Below are positions 38,922 to 50,198 of a stretch of 64,000 nt of DNA, piece by piece. This DNA comes from Porphyridium purpureum (Eukaryota > Rhodophyta > Bangiophyceae > Porphyridiales > Porphyridiaceae). The position numbers were made by a program, and so were the translations under genes. Where the stretch lies: positions 62,001 to 126,000 of the forward strand of contig VRMN01000020.1 of NCBI GenBank assembly GCA_008690995.1. Reading direction: 5' to 3'. Below the pieces are notes generated by a model, which saw nothing but the letters and a program-made list of their open reading frames with translations, was not told where the DNA came from and ran no database searches. The first letter of the stretch is position 1, and the number at the start of each line of letters is the position of its first letter.

Positions 38922-41900
38922 CTGCCCTGAGGAACAAGGCAAGCACGCATGACAAATCTTGTCACGCAGCACACTGACAGTCGCTTCTCTTCCTCCTGCT
39001 GGTCTGACTCGAACGCTTCGTTCCTTCTGCGTATCACACTGTTCCACCATCACCAGGCCCGGTATCCCCCGATACGTATACCCAACAACCGGCGCCAAAG
39101 CCACCACGCCGCTCACAAAAAACACCGGCGTGACGCTGCAAAAAATCACAATTCAGAGCACCCGCGCAACATCCCCTGCGAAAGAGAAATTCAAGCACCG
39201 ATGCGAGAGACATGAGCTCACTCAGGCCGAAAGCAAAAAGAATTCATTTATGCGTGACTCAAGTTGCGAGCCAACGGCGCCGACTCGCAGCCTTCAGTGG
39301 TACAGACCAGGGATTGACTACTCACGAACTCCATGCGCTAGAACATTGCGCGAGACGAGCTGTGCACCGTGTCTCGTAAAGTATGAAAAAATCGCGCCGC
39401 TGCTGCTTCACGTAAAGATGCATGTGGCCGAACAGATATGCACAAGACGATGAAGGCTGGACGCTGTTGAGCGTCCGAAGCTGTGGCCGCGCGTGGCGAG
39501 CAAATCAGATGATACCTGGTTGAGAGAGTATCGCTTTATGCGAAATGAATACTAACCGTCAGATGATTTAGCGCGATGTCGAAAAATTATCGGTCCCAGT
39601 CGAAAGTCGCAGAACTTTTTCTGACCCGATTGATTCCACTGCGATCGAAAAAGATCGTTAAGCGTGACTCATAGGCGGGCGCCGCTGTCCAGGAGTGTGC
39701 AAAGTTCAACGCAGCTTTCGTCAACCTTTCAGCCCACGTGCAGAGCCGGGAACCGCGTGCGTCAAAGCTTCTCATGTGCCCAGGCCCCATCAACGCCTGC
39801 ATTGCCGCGAATTCAGTACCGTTGGCGGCATGCTCGCTTCTGTTCGCCTGGAGAAGCAGTGCTCAGCCTCAGGGGCGCCCACATCAGTGCTAGCCACAGT
39901 TTATACTTCAAAGTCGCTTTCCGCCAGCCGAGGAAAAGGTACTCGTCGCAAATAAGCCCGGTCTCTCACCAGCACGTGCATGATGGAACAGAGGGTCTCG
40001 GGTAAGGGACATGTAGATCGCGAAGACAGACGCATTTGCAGCGTGCCATTTGACCATCTTGCTGTTCTAGCTCTTGTGGAAATCTCGCATGTGCCCGAGA
40101 AGATTGGGCTTTCACTGGTCACGCTCTGGGCGAGAGAGGCAGGTCTCGGGTTCACCGCACGCCCGCGCGCGCATCTCCCTGCGCTCTTGCCGCGGAAAGA
40201 AAGGGCGCGATTCAGTGTACTATGCGCGTCCTGGTGGCGGTATTGTTCGGTCTGAGCTCGCTTCGGGACGAGGTTCTTCTGGGGTTGAACGCGACGCCAT
40301 GGCGTCTTGCTGGTCCGACCGGCACGAAACGGCCCAAGGTATTGCTCCGAGCCAACTGGAAATAGTTCTCACCCAGGATCGGGTGTGCAGGAGCAAGTGG
40401 GTTTGGATCCCGAGCAGGCGCCTGCGCTTCCGATGTCCGTTCCGCCCGGTGTCGAGGAGCAGCTGGCGCGCAGGGGGGCTTGGGTAGGAGGCGCTTGCAC
40501 ATGTGCGCGGACCGCACGGCACGCGAAGAATGGAACCCACGATCAGAAGGCTGTACGATTCAAATGCGCTTATGGGCTAAGTGTATGCCCGCGCGCATAC
40601 GTGTCCTTGTGGTAGTCTGGGAAAGGAGGAAACCTATGTGTGGCAGATTCCCAAGCTTGTGGAACCGTAGGTACTTGCATCAGCGGCTGAACTGCTCACT
40701 ACGCAGAGTATCGGTGAGAAAGTTTCTCGCGAGTGCGACAGCAAACCGTATCAGCTGGCTTTCACGGCTGAAGCGCGCTCCTCACCTGCGTTCATGTTAT
40801 ATTATGTCCCGGTCGGGCATAATCCGGACATGTTTGAAACTTTTCTTCTTGAGACGTGCGATTGTGGCAATATGTTCGTGGTCGATAAAGGCGCCGTGAC
40901 ACACCTGGCGTGAAAAACGCCGTTTTCGTCGCGCGACTCCATCGCAACTCATCCGGAGCGGTGGGCGCGGGATGCGGGCAAAATGCCTTATCTGTTCAGA
41001 AACGAGGCAGAGCTCAAAGGGATGGATGCTGGGCGTTGGAAGATTGAGAAGGCGCCGCGTTATTTGTTGCTCACCGAACGTAAGCTGTCCTAGCATCCAC
41101 TAGCTCGGAAAATCGTGACGGCGGGTTCCAACGCAAACTTGGCGTATGTCATCCAGATTGTGCTCGGGTATGCTCTCACGCACCTGGAGGAATGTGAGTT
41201 GAGGTCTGATCAGACAGTAGCCATCGTGTACCATTCAGTTTCAACCCAAGTTTGAGTGGCATGAAAGCTCGCCGATGCAGGACGGCGCCGGAAGGGTCCC
41301 ACGCATGGTGATGTGGAAATGGGCTGCAAAGCGCGCGACCCCTTCAGAGGCGGTCATTCTTGATTTTTTTGGGCATTGCGTGGGATGCTGTGCCACTGGC
41401 GAAGCTCTTGCACACTGCTTTGTTCCGATGCAATGCATTGACCAAAGCCATGCAACGTTTCTCTTCATGGGTCGTGGGTGCGGAATACATGTATTGAGTG
41501 TAAAGGTGTGTCGATGATGCAGCTCGTCAACGCGATCATCGTCATCGATGCGCAGCGATCTCCATGTATCCATGGATTCATGTGAATCGGCGCACATGCG
41601 CAATCCAACCGTGGAGCACTTTGTGTGGTTGTTCACGTTTGCTCACTTGCTGTTATGTTTGCCACTGTCCGACGAACAATGCATCTACCGTGGACAGAGA
41701 AGGGATTTTACTTCCCTGAGTAGGATTGACTCCAAATCAAAAGCGTGGCCTTGCGATGCTGAAGTCTCGTGAAATCGTTCACCGTGCGCAACGCGCGTAG
41801 ATGGAATATGTTTTCTACTTGGAAGTATAAAACCGATTCATAGTTCAATCATCTTTCATCAAGCTTTGGAGAAATAATCGTTGTCCAGCTGAGCATGACT

Positions 41901-42116
41901 TTGGTGGCACCATTAAGCGCGAACATATGCGGCATTGGCACGCGAAATACTAGGAAATGGACCTTTCCACACCTCACGGTGAAATAACTTGAACACCAAC
42001 AGCCCTTTTTTCGACATCATAATGCGACAAGTAATCGAAGGATAACGCCAGCAGCTTTGCGTCTCTATAAACCACTCAAGGCAAAACCTTGCCTTCACAT
42101 TTTAAGCTGACCTCCT
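38922..42116. other. Three-kilobase spacer with decayed coding debris
   Basis: No intact gene was identified. Between about 40920 and 41520 several short plus-strand stretches in different frames have coding character; one (about 41300-41460) carries an ILDFFG segment followed by glycine/cysteine-rich sequence that weakly recalls motif I of amino-type DNA methylases. This may be a decayed gene or mobile element. Elsewhere I see only short frames. Confidence 0.35.
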
Positions 42117-44924
42117 TCATTGCACAGGACGACGCATACGGTGACGTGAGCCTTGCTTCGGTTCGCCTCTCACATCTGATGGCCTCGAGAGACGCGCCCT
42201 CATGCAGAAATCGTTGCATCGATGAGCTGCGAACCAGTCCATCATACCCTCCTCTCCTAGGTCCGTCAGCCCAAATTGGCCTTCTGTCTTGCTCAGAATC
42301 ACCGGATCAGTGAACAGGAAGTAAGTCGAAGCACCGTGCAGCTTCGGCCCACCCGGTTTACCCCTGTAGCCCTGCAAGTCACAAACGATATGCTCGCCTT
42401 TCGAGTGCACCCACGTCCAGTGGCTAAAGAAGTCTGGTACAGAGCCACTTTCGCTTGTCCACCCAGAATTACTGTTGAACTTTTCGTACTCTCCATGAAC
42501 CTTCATCTCCACAAACATGTCTTCACCAGCAGTGATGGCCAAGCCGCCATCAGGCACTCGCACGTCAATTGGACATTTCGCGATACTGCCCAGTCGGAAG
42601 TAGACCTTCAAACTCTCGCCATCCTTGGAAAGGTTGAAAGTCGCATTAAATGCATCAGAATAATCGCGACACAGCATTTGAAGCGTCCTCTCGTCCGCAT
42701 CGATACGTACGCCTTGGGCATACAGATCCCGCTTCATCACCTTCAACACGAGTTCCGACCCGCATTCAAATCTGAGCGGAGTGCCACGCTTCACGACACC
42801 ACCGAAAACCACGCGAGACGCACCTTCACCCAGCGGTTTCGTGTCCATCGTAATTGCTCCCGAATCAATGAGTAGATCCACGGTCAGAGCACTAATAAAC
42901 ATGTCGAGAGGAACGAACTGGACGACAACTGTTGTCCGCGCAGAGCGTGCGTCTGATCTAAGATCTCGCTTTGTCTCATAGTTCACCGCACCGACCTTGA
43001 GGGCTTCAAACATTGATGCCACGGAATCCAGATGTATCTCACGAAATCTTGCCAGCTCGGCCTGAACTCGCTGATCCGCATTGTCTGTGCCTACGTTATT
43101 CTCATTTCCCCAAGGTATAAAGGCAAGGTATACTTTTGCGGGAAAAAACAGTTCCTTCACGTTCTTCCCAGCTCCATGCGACGAAGTAGGCTTTCCAACA
43201 AAGTGTAGTCTTCTCGTGCTGCCTCTGGTATACCTTGCGAATATTCTGCACATGGACGCTTCGGCAACTTGGCGCAGAACAGCTGTAGACAGATCGAGAA
43301 GCGCCTTTTCCTTCGCCGACACATCGTTTCCAGACGCTAGGCCTTTGGCGAGCTCTTGACGCTCAATATCAAACTGCAGGCGGAACTTTGTGGTGATAAT
43401 ATTATTTGTCGACGCCCAAGACAACAATTCCTCGCGACGCGTGCGTGCGGCTTCGGTCTCGATCTCACAGTCTGGATCATACTCGGCGTCGAGGGCGAAC
43501 CAGCGCTTTGGCGGTGGAACTGAGATGCCGAAAGACTCTAACACCTTGGATTGGCTCTCCACCAGTCGTGTCAAGCTTTCGCCTTTAATCGCACGCTTCT
43601 TGGCAACTTTCGGGTTGAGAGTCCATTTCGTCAGCACAACACCCATCACCTCATGGGCATCGTCCCCGAACACTTCAACTGCAATCTCAAACAATTTCGC
43701 GTGCAACGGCGTCACGCGAGGGTTGGATGTGTCAACAACCAACAGCACAGCGCATGCTGATTGGTCCCCACTGAGAAATGTCTTGAACTCGTGCAACACT
43801 TCCACGTCTGTGCCGGACGAGTCCGAGAAGCCAGGCGTATCCACACAGTTCAATCGAGTTCCTTTGAAGTCGAGTGAAAGAGACAGGAGCTCTTTGGTGT
43901 CAGACTCAATGCCGTGGCTGATGTGGAAGGCGCTACTGTCATTGGCGGCCAAGGACGCGCCATCCACCAGAAAAGAAGCCAAACTTGATGTGCCCGCGCC
44001 TGTCGTACCCAGCAGGAAAATATTCCTTGGGTTTTTGCTCGCTGATGTCAACTGACGAACGAGGTTTGAGTCTGTGCTAGCTGCTACAGGTGCGTGTATA
44101 CCGTGATTCGCGTCTTCAGCTTGATTCACTAGCGGCACGTCTGGATACAATGGATAAAGTGGCGCAGGAAGGAGGGCCGTATCGAATGGCGCCACGGCTG
44201 GCTTCGATGGCGCCGGGTCTGCATGCAATGGCGCGTCGTCTGCATACAATGACGCCTGGCCTGCATGCGATGGCGCGTCGTCTGCATGCAATGGCGCCTC
44301 GTCTGCATACAATGGCGCCGGGTCTGGATTCCATGACTTCGCGTCATGCCAGGTCTCATCCGTAGAAGCATTCTCATAGGGAACCTCAACGGACGCACGT
44401 GTCGTCTCAAGATCTCCAACAGGGGCCCTTGCGGTTTGCGGTTCACAATGACCTGGATACCCATTGTTCGCACCAGATGTACCAGCCAAGGAGAAAGCAT
44501 CCGCGGCATGGATCCCCGAGCTTGGAAAGCTTGTGACGGATTCTCTCGCACCAGAAACACGCGGACCATGCGGACCTGAAATTCTACGATATCGAGGATC
44601 TGTGTCGTAGTCCCTGCCTAAAGCCATGTTTCGGTACAAGATCTGATGGCTGACCGGGTCCTTCACCACAATCCACTTTTCACCGTTGAGGATGAAAATA
44701 TGGCCTTCCGGCGGGTCCAATGACTTCTGATTGTGGGGACCTCCATTATAGACGGACTGCTTTCGGTCTTCGTCCCACTCCTCTCGATACGTAGGGTGGG
44801 TGGATGCATTGGAAATTGCAGACGGACACGAATCAGAATCGTACGCTTTGTTTGTGCGCACGTTTCGTGAAACCTGCTCGCGCGGGCGATCGCCAAGAGG
44901 CAGGTCGTGAATTTGCTGAGACAT
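42117..44924 (-). CDS. AIG1-like GTPase domain fused to an alpha-kinase
   Basis: A 935-residue protein of unusual architecture. Residues 1-300 are mostly disordered, with a 7-residue repeat (about 202-240). An AIG1/GIMAP-type GTPase domain covers about 300-500: P-loop position GTTGAGTSS (306-314), DTPGFSDSSG switch II region, and a VLTKW base-recognition segment. The P-loop lysine that should precede Ser/Thr is threonine, so nucleotide binding may be weak or lost. A C-terminal alpha-kinase domain follows (about 665-910): GEGASRVVF glycine-rich strand, LVLKVMK with the ATP-contacting lysine, IVCDLQGY, FTDP, DLGEEG and the zinc-site HRCNDFC, as in eEF2 kinase and myosin heavy-chain kinases. Alpha-kinases phosphorylate serine/threonine. 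It is divergently arranged with a related GTPase gene. The substrate is unknown. Confidence 0.9.
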   Translation of the reverse strand: MSQQIHDLPLGDRPREQVSRNVRTNKAYDSDSCPSAISNASTHPTYREEWDEDRKQSVYNGGPHNQKSLDPPEGHIFILNGEKWIVVKDPVSHQILYRNMALGRDYDTDPRYRRISGPHGPRVSGARESVTSFPSSGIHAADAFSLAGTSGANNGYPGHCEPQTARAPVGDLETTRASVEVPYENASTDETWHDAKSWNPDPAPLYADEAPLHADDAPSHAGQASLYADDAPLHADPAPSKPAVAPFDTALLPAPLYPLYPDVPLVNQAEDANHGIHAPVAASTDSNLVRQLTSASKNPRNIFLLGTTGAGTSSLASFLVDGASLAANDSSAFHISHGIESDTKELLSLSLDFKGTRLNCVDTPGFSDSSGTDVEVLHEFKTFLSGDQSACAVLLVVDTSNPRVTPLHAKLFEIAVEVFGDDAHEVMGVVLTKWTLNPKVAKKRAIKGESLTRLVESQSKVLESFGISVPPPKRWFALDAEYDPDCEIETEAARTRREELLSWASTNNIITTKFRLQFDIERQELAKGLASGNDVSAKEKALLDLSTAVLRQVAEASMCRIFARYTRGSTRRLHFVGKPTSSHGAGKNVKELFFPAKVYLAFIPWGNENNVGTDNADQRVQAELARFREIHLDSVASMFEALKVGAVNYETKRDLRSDARSARTTVVVQFVPLDMFISALTVDLLIDSGAITMDTKPLGEGASRVVFGGVVKRGTPLRFECGSELVLKVMKRDLYAQGVRIDADERTLQMLCRDYSDAFNATFNLSKDGESLKVYFRLGSIAKCPIDVRVPDGGLAITAGEDMFVEMKVHGEYEKFNSNSGWTSESGSVPDFFSHWTWVHSKGEHIVCDLQGYRGKPGGPKLHGASTYFLFTDPVILSKTEGQFGLTDLGEEGMMDWFAAHRCNDFCMRARLSRPSDVRGEPKQGSRHRMRRPVQ
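44204..44334 (-). repeat. 21-base tandem repeat in the GTPase-alpha-kinase gene
   Basis: About six units close to TCTGCATGCAATGGCGCGTCG on the plus strand, read on the minus strand as heptads such as DDAPLHA and DPAPLYA. The unit length keeps the frame; differences are few, so amplification is fairly recent. Confidence 0.85.
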
Positions 44925-46031
44925 TGTTTCGCCTATCTCTTTCTGATTTGGGTACCGACAAGCTTCCGGATAAAATTAGACACGTAGACCACGCAGCGAA
45001 TGAGCGCCTACCTAGGCGTGCGAACCTGTCCGCTGCCACCCAACTTGATTCACGCACTCTTCACCGCTCCGCGAAGCTTGGCGAAGATATCTGACAGACG
45101 GAGCGCTAGGAAGGAGCGCTCGACATCCTCTAGTTATACTTGTTAGTCTGTATGCTTGGGATAGAAAGAGTCCGCCGTGCTGCGACAACTAGCTGCTAAC
45201 CGTGAAATCATATGAAAGCAGGCGGTTAGAAGCGAGTAGATCGCGGATTGATGGCGCAGCCCGTTGTACTACCAAAATATCGCGTCTCCGTGATGTGGAT
45301 GCGCCCCAAATTAATTTGCGATATGCCCTCGCATTTTGCGTGTCAAAGGCGTGAGCTGTCCGGGCCTACGTGCGCCCTTTCTGCGGCGCTCCACACTACG
45401 CCTTCATTCCCACTTTTCCATGTGTTCACGCGAGTTGCCTTGCGAATCGCGTCCGTTGGCGTCATCCTTGTCGCGGCGTGGATTTCCGCCGTTATGGAAT
45501 AATATTCCACACACCACGCTCATGATCATAACGACCTACAGTTGGAGCGTGACCCACTGATAATCGTGTCCGTTTTTCAGTACTCACGGCTTCTGCCCTT
45601 TTCGCCTATAAAAAAGCGCCGGTGCTTTGTGGCTTTTTCTTTTTTCTTTTTTCTTTCTCAGCGTAGAATTTAGCACCGATGTGTCTCAAATTCACACGAC
45701 GCGCGAGGAAAGAGACTCCGCACAGCAGCACTGTATGCACGTGTCTGATAAGCGTTTCATTCTGGCGAGGATGGAACAGAAACGTGCGTTCCGCATAGGT
45801 CGCTGTGGGGTATAAAGAGGCGGGCAGTCTTGTCAGGCTGCTTTCACGAACACCACATCCGCGCGGGCGAGCGGGCGTGCAGCTGGGAATTATCGCGTAG
45901 ACATTGATTTGCGCGAGCGAACACGGTCTTTGACGAGCGTTGGGTCTCGGTTACTTGCGGAACGTAGTACGAGGCTTCCCTGCCCACAGTAGCGGAAGAC
46001 TTGAGGAGCCCCGTTCGAAGACTGTGGTAGC
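44925..46031. promoter_or_regulatory. Divergent promoter region of the two AIG1 GTPase genes
   Basis: A 1.1 kb spacer between divergent ATGs. Plus-strand TATA-like boxes occur near 45607 (CTATAAAAAAG) and 45811 (GTATAAAGAGG), the latter about 220 bases before the ATG at 46032 and the better candidate for that gene. No coding frame of note. Confidence 0.4.
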
Positions 46032-47270
46032 ATGATGGGTACGCTGCCACTCCAAATCATTTTGATTGGAGTGACCGGCGTAGGGAAAAGCACTCTTGCG
46101 AACACGATTGCGACTGGATTATCAAATGTTGATCCGGACGAGAGAGATAGACTGACCCAGATTTTCGCTGTCTGCAATGGCGCAGAGTCGTGTACGACCG
46201 CGACAAAGCGTGAAATAGTCAAACATAAAAGCCGAGAGCTCTCCATTGTCGATACGCCCGGGTTCATGGACACCTCGGGAAGCGACACAGGAATCATGCA
46301 GGCTTTTCGTGCATTTCTGAACAACAACCAGAACGCCAGTGGTGTGTTGCTGGTACTCAACGCAACAGATTGTCGAATTACTGAGGTCCATCAAGCGATG
46401 TTTAGGACAGTTGGTGAAGTGTTTGGCAAGGAAGTTGGTCGGATTTTCGGAGTAGCCTTTACGCACATGTCGCAAAACGCAAAGGAAAAAAGGAAGCGTG
46501 AAGTCAAGGGCCAATCTGAGAAGTCGATGATTGCATCTTGGACATCTGCGCTGAAGAGCAGAGATATACTTTGCCCCGCAAATGACAAGTGGTTCTTTTT
46601 GGATGCAGAGTTTGCACATGATGATAAAGACGAGGTGGTCTTTGCCCAAAAGGAACGCCAAAGACTGCTGGACTGGGCCCTTTCGAATCCTGTGGTGAAG
46701 ACTGAGATGCGTCTCGAACTTGAGCAGAAACAGCAGGAATACCTTCACCTCGCTAGGCAGACCGGTGATATTAAGGATGCGATGCTCAAGCTCTCGAAAG
46801 ACATCTTTGCACGACTGAAAGAACTCGTTGGTGTCGACAGGAGGTGGAGGCGACCACAAGGGAAAGAATATTTTGAGTTTCAGCCCAACAAGGGTGGAAA
46901 TGCGATTATTGGGATACTAACCCTCGGCATGGAAGTCCAAGTTGACCGTTTCCGACTTTATTTCGAGGCGACTGACGGTGATGGGGACAATGCTGACGAC
47001 GACTTGGTGGATCACTTTTTGACCATGACCACTGAACTTACGCTGCGCCAGATTGAGGCTATTATGAACAGGAAAAAAGTGGGGCTGCGCGACTTTCGCA
47101 CATCAAGTTTGGTCAAGTATGGCGCCGTGCACAGGAATAATATCCTCAACATTACGCTTGTTTTGTGCGGAACGGGAGGTTTTGAAGCACTCGCCAAAGC
47201 TGCGGCTACTGCGGCAGACAGCATCCGAGCCACGAAGATGGGGAAGCCGAAAGAGGCATCGTGGAAGTGA
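46032..47270 (+). CDS. AIG1/GIMAP-like GTPase
   Basis: A 412-residue protein with an N-terminal AIG1-type GTPase domain (about 6-240). The P-loop GVTGVGKST (13-21) is intact, the switch II DTPGFMDTSG is present, and LVLNATDCRIT and GVAFTHMSQNAKEKRK occupy the family's later positions, the last being the base-recognition region where AIG1 proteins have FTHxD. A helical region (about 235-300) and an unassigned C-terminal domain follow; there is no membrane anchor and no kinase. The GTPase part resembles that of the divergent neighbour at 42117-44924 in length, motif order and the DTPGF/GSDTG-like context, so the two are probably paralogues. This one keeps the P-loop lysine that its neighbour lacks. 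AIG1/GIMAP proteins form GTP-dependent membrane scaffolds in animals and plants; the algal role is unknown. Confidence 0.88.
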   Translation: MMGTLPLQIILIGVTGVGKSTLANTIATGLSNVDPDERDRLTQIFAVCNGAESCTTATKREIVKHKSRELSIVDTPGFMDTSGSDTGIMQAFRAFLNNNQNASGVLLVLNATDCRITEVHQAMFRTVGEVFGKEVGRIFGVAFTHMSQNAKEKRKREVKGQSEKSMIASWTSALKSRDILCPANDKWFFLDAEFAHDDKDEVVFAQKERQRLLDWALSNPVVKTEMRLELEQKQQEYLHLARQTGDIKDAMLKLSKDIFARLKELVGVDRRWRRPQGKEYFEFQPNKGGNAIIGILTLGMEVQVDRFRLYFEATDGDGDNADDDLVDHFLTMTTELTLRQIEAIMNRKKVGLRDFRTSSLVKYGAVHRNNILNITLVLCGTGGFEALAKAAATAADSIRATKMGKPKEASWK

Positions 47271-48618
47271 AGGAAGCTCAGAGTGTGAAGCAGGTTTTAA
47301 ATATTGAATGTAGAGTATCGTGGCTGTCTCCACAGATGTCTGCGCTTTGCTTATCTCACGCATTTCGCGTGAGCTTTTCAGTCTCTCCTGTGACGAGTAT
47401 ATTAGATAACGTGCGACCCTGAGCACACGAAATCGACGAGAAAAAGTCCAAGAATGAGAGACCAGGTTGCTTTTTTTTTGGTATTGAGCACTTCAACCTT
47501 GCAAGCTCTGACAAGCCCCCTGACTTTGTGCCAATGGTGTAAAAATACTCTGCTGCTTCCGCGCTTCTCCACATCTTGCGCCACGCGCGTGGGTCCAAGC
47601 CCGTTCCATTCAACAGGCCTCTGGACGCCGCGTGACGTCTTCCACACCGCCTCGAATCGTTTGCCATGCCCGCAGACGACATCCACAGCGGCTGCAGTCA
47701 CGCACTTTCCGCCTTCGTGCCGCGAGCGCCGCAGCGCTGCGCCCCCAAAGCGTCCACTGTACTTACGCTGGCCGAAGTGTACCGCTTTAACCGTTTAGAT
47801 CCGGTTGGAGCCGATAAGCGATAGCGGTTAATTTCGCGAAGAAAGTTTTGCCGGGGCAGGGGGGAGCGGCACGCGCGCAGCATGCGCACGGCATGCGCAC
47901 GGCATGCGCACGATTTCGAGCGTGTGCGACGCGCGGTGCGGCACGTCGGGTGCGCAGCCGCACGGAAGCGTTTACCGCGCTCGTCCTTGTAACAAAGAAT
48001 ATTGCTCAACAAACGCGCAGCCAGGAGTCTGCGTTCGACCGTCTGGCAATTGCGGCTGAGAACGCGTGTGGTCATGACACAATGGTCACACAAGGGCAAG
48101 AGGCGGCGGTGATGATTCGCCGTTTAGGATTGCTGGTGCCGTGCATCGCCTGTCGCATGGTGCCCAGTCTTTGTTTCTGAAGTCGTCGAGCTGGGGGCTG
48201 GGCTCGGCTGCGCTCGAGAATGATGAGCAAGTGACGAGCCGGCAGCGAGCGCAGGCTGTGCGTGCGCACACCAAGGTACGTTCGACCAAGCTAGAGCTCC
48301 ATCGCACTGAGCAGAAACTGACTCGGCAGCGCTAAGGAAATTTATTGCAGATGAAGTCTGGCTGGCCACGGCGCAGGCCCTGAAGGATGGTGCTATGAGA
48401 TGGGACCGCACAAGTCGTCGTGTGAGGGGCCGAGGAGAAAACAGGAGCTGTGGTGATGGATGAAGAAGGAGCGGGCGCTGAGATGTGTGCCTCTGCTGCG
48501 GAAAGGCTTTGGTGCGACAGGTGATGGTAGCGAGCAGACGGTGGCTGAGTTTGGTTGCGAAGCAGTAGAGCCACATCCGCGAATTGCTACACCAACGCGT
48601 GACGACGGTAAGCCGCCG
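47271..48618. other. Spacer without a clear gene
   Basis: About 1.3 kb. A GCATGCGCACG unit repeats three times at about 47877-47912. Frames on both strands are short and low in coding character. Confidence 0.45.
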
Positions 48619-49341
48619 CTACCAGGGCAACTGGCAAAGGCGCTGTGGAGTACAACTCTGATGCTTCCGTGTTACGCCGCAGTGCGCGCAGTCGTGTGTC
48701 GAATATCGGTCAAACAACGTACCTGGCTTTTCTGGAGCACTCCGAACAAGGGCGGATCCAAGGAAGCGAGCGATCCGGACATGCTCTAGGGTACGAAGGT
48801 GGTGCAGAGTTGCGGCGCCAGGATGCTTGCATGCCTTCGCTCTGACTGCGTACCGGTGCGCCTTGTTGAGGCGGCCCGCGTGCTCGTCATTGCACCAACA
48901 CTGCCCGGAGACTCGGCATAAAATGTAAATGGGGCTCCTAATGCGGAGAAAGGGGCGCCATGGGTTCTTAATTGAAGAGAGGCGCTGCTTTGAGGAAGGA
49001 TGAGCGGATATTGCCTTTCCAGCAGAACGCCCGATCAGAATGTGGTATCTTTTCGCCAGCAAGTAGAGGGAACAAGGCGTCGGCGACCACAGATGCTCTA
49101 GGTATCGAGATGGTTTAGCAAGAGGTGCTGCTGGGACGTCTTTGTGGGCTACGCGCTGGTATACGCCAATGCGCACCGCGAAACGATCTCCTCCATGCAT
49201 GCTGTCTCTTTTTTCAATATCACATGTAATTTTTTTTCTCTTCCGCCGGGCCAAGCAGCATCGATTCGACACACGAGAGCAATATTGGCCAGTAAAGAAG
49301 TACATCATGTCATAGCACACATTCTCTTCCTTTTTCAGCAT
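48619..49341 (-). CDS. Unrecognised open reading frame
   Basis: A 240-residue frame from an ATG at 49341 (open upstream to a TTG at 49599, 326 residues in all). It is basic and cysteine-rich but the cysteines form no recognisable zinc-finger spacing, and there are no membrane segments or known motifs. The length is greater than expected by chance at this local GC content, which is the only reason to list it. It might be a real lineage-specific protein, a decayed gene or chance. Confidence 0.25.
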   Translation of the reverse strand: MLKKEENVCYDMMYFFTGQYCSRVSNRCCLARRKRKKITCDIEKRDSMHGGDRFAVRIGVYQRVAHKDVPAAPLAKPSRYLEHLWSPTPCSLYLLAKRYHILIGRSAGKAISAHPSSKQRLSSIKNPWRPFLRIRSPIYILCRVSGQCWCNDEHAGRLNKAHRYAVRAKACKHPGAATLHHLRTLEHVRIARFLGSALVRSAPEKPGTLFDRYSTHDCAHCGVTRKHQSCTPQRLCQLPW

Positions 49342-50198
49342 ATGGTGCTCGTTGGGCTTGCGAGCAGCCTTCCCTGCCGACACTTTGTGTCTCCGCAGCC
49401 GCTCGGCCACGTGCTCTTCAGAACTTATTTTGCACAAAACTGTGGAAGCGTGACCTTGTCCGATAAATCTTCTGCTTTCTTGGCAGACCACATTCCGTGT
49501 GCAGCACACGAGGTTGACGCACCCTTTGCCGTCTAAGTTGCAGTCACGCGCCAGTTTGCTTCGATTTGAACCGGTGACGTCGACATCCGCACCGCGCAAA
49601 AGTGCGCAACACCGGTGTAAATTGCGTCTCCTCCGACCAGTTTACACCTGCAAGCTGCCTTACGTGTTGAACGTCGCTTCTTGTTTCACCGGCACGGTGG
49701 CTTGGACGCTAATCTTGCCATTCACTCTGTGCCGAGATACGTCGCCGCACGAGTTTTGTAAAAGCTGAATACATATTCAACATGTGCTAGGAAGGCGCCA
49801 TCCATTCCGGCGCTTCACGATGGAGCAAAGGCTCGACATGCGCCGAGTCCTCTTCCGTTTAGACCTTCCACCACGTCGTGTCCTCGTCTGACCCGATTGT
49901 AAATCTCGCAAAATGGATGATGCGTGTCAGGAGAACAGCAGCAAAGGGCACCGTCCGCTGTCCGACTTGGCCACACGCGTCTCGCGCGAGCGGCGGCGAG
50001 CGCAGCAGATGCACACCGGCAGTTCCAGTGGATTCTTCAACGCGAGTATCGTGAGATGGGCCTACTCCACTGCGGAATTGAGGCGAGCGTCCTTCCTGAT
50101 TGCGGACAGCAGCGGAGGTGCGGGCACCGGCAGACGCGCGTGGGCGTGTGAGCGTGTGTGGAAAGGTGTGCATTGGCGTGTCTCGTGTTGGGCTTGGT
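49342..50198. other. 5' region of the NAD kinase gene
   Basis: It contains the probable promoter of the NAD kinase gene and a 97-residue plus-strand frame (listed) that ends just past the kinase ATG. Other content is not recognisable. Confidence 0.4.

Noticed and set aside
40601-40899. MCGRF start resembling SRAP (YedK/HMCES) proteins
   Set aside because: Only the first five residues match; none of the later SRAP motifs (NARAE, CLIP-GFYEW) follow in any frame.
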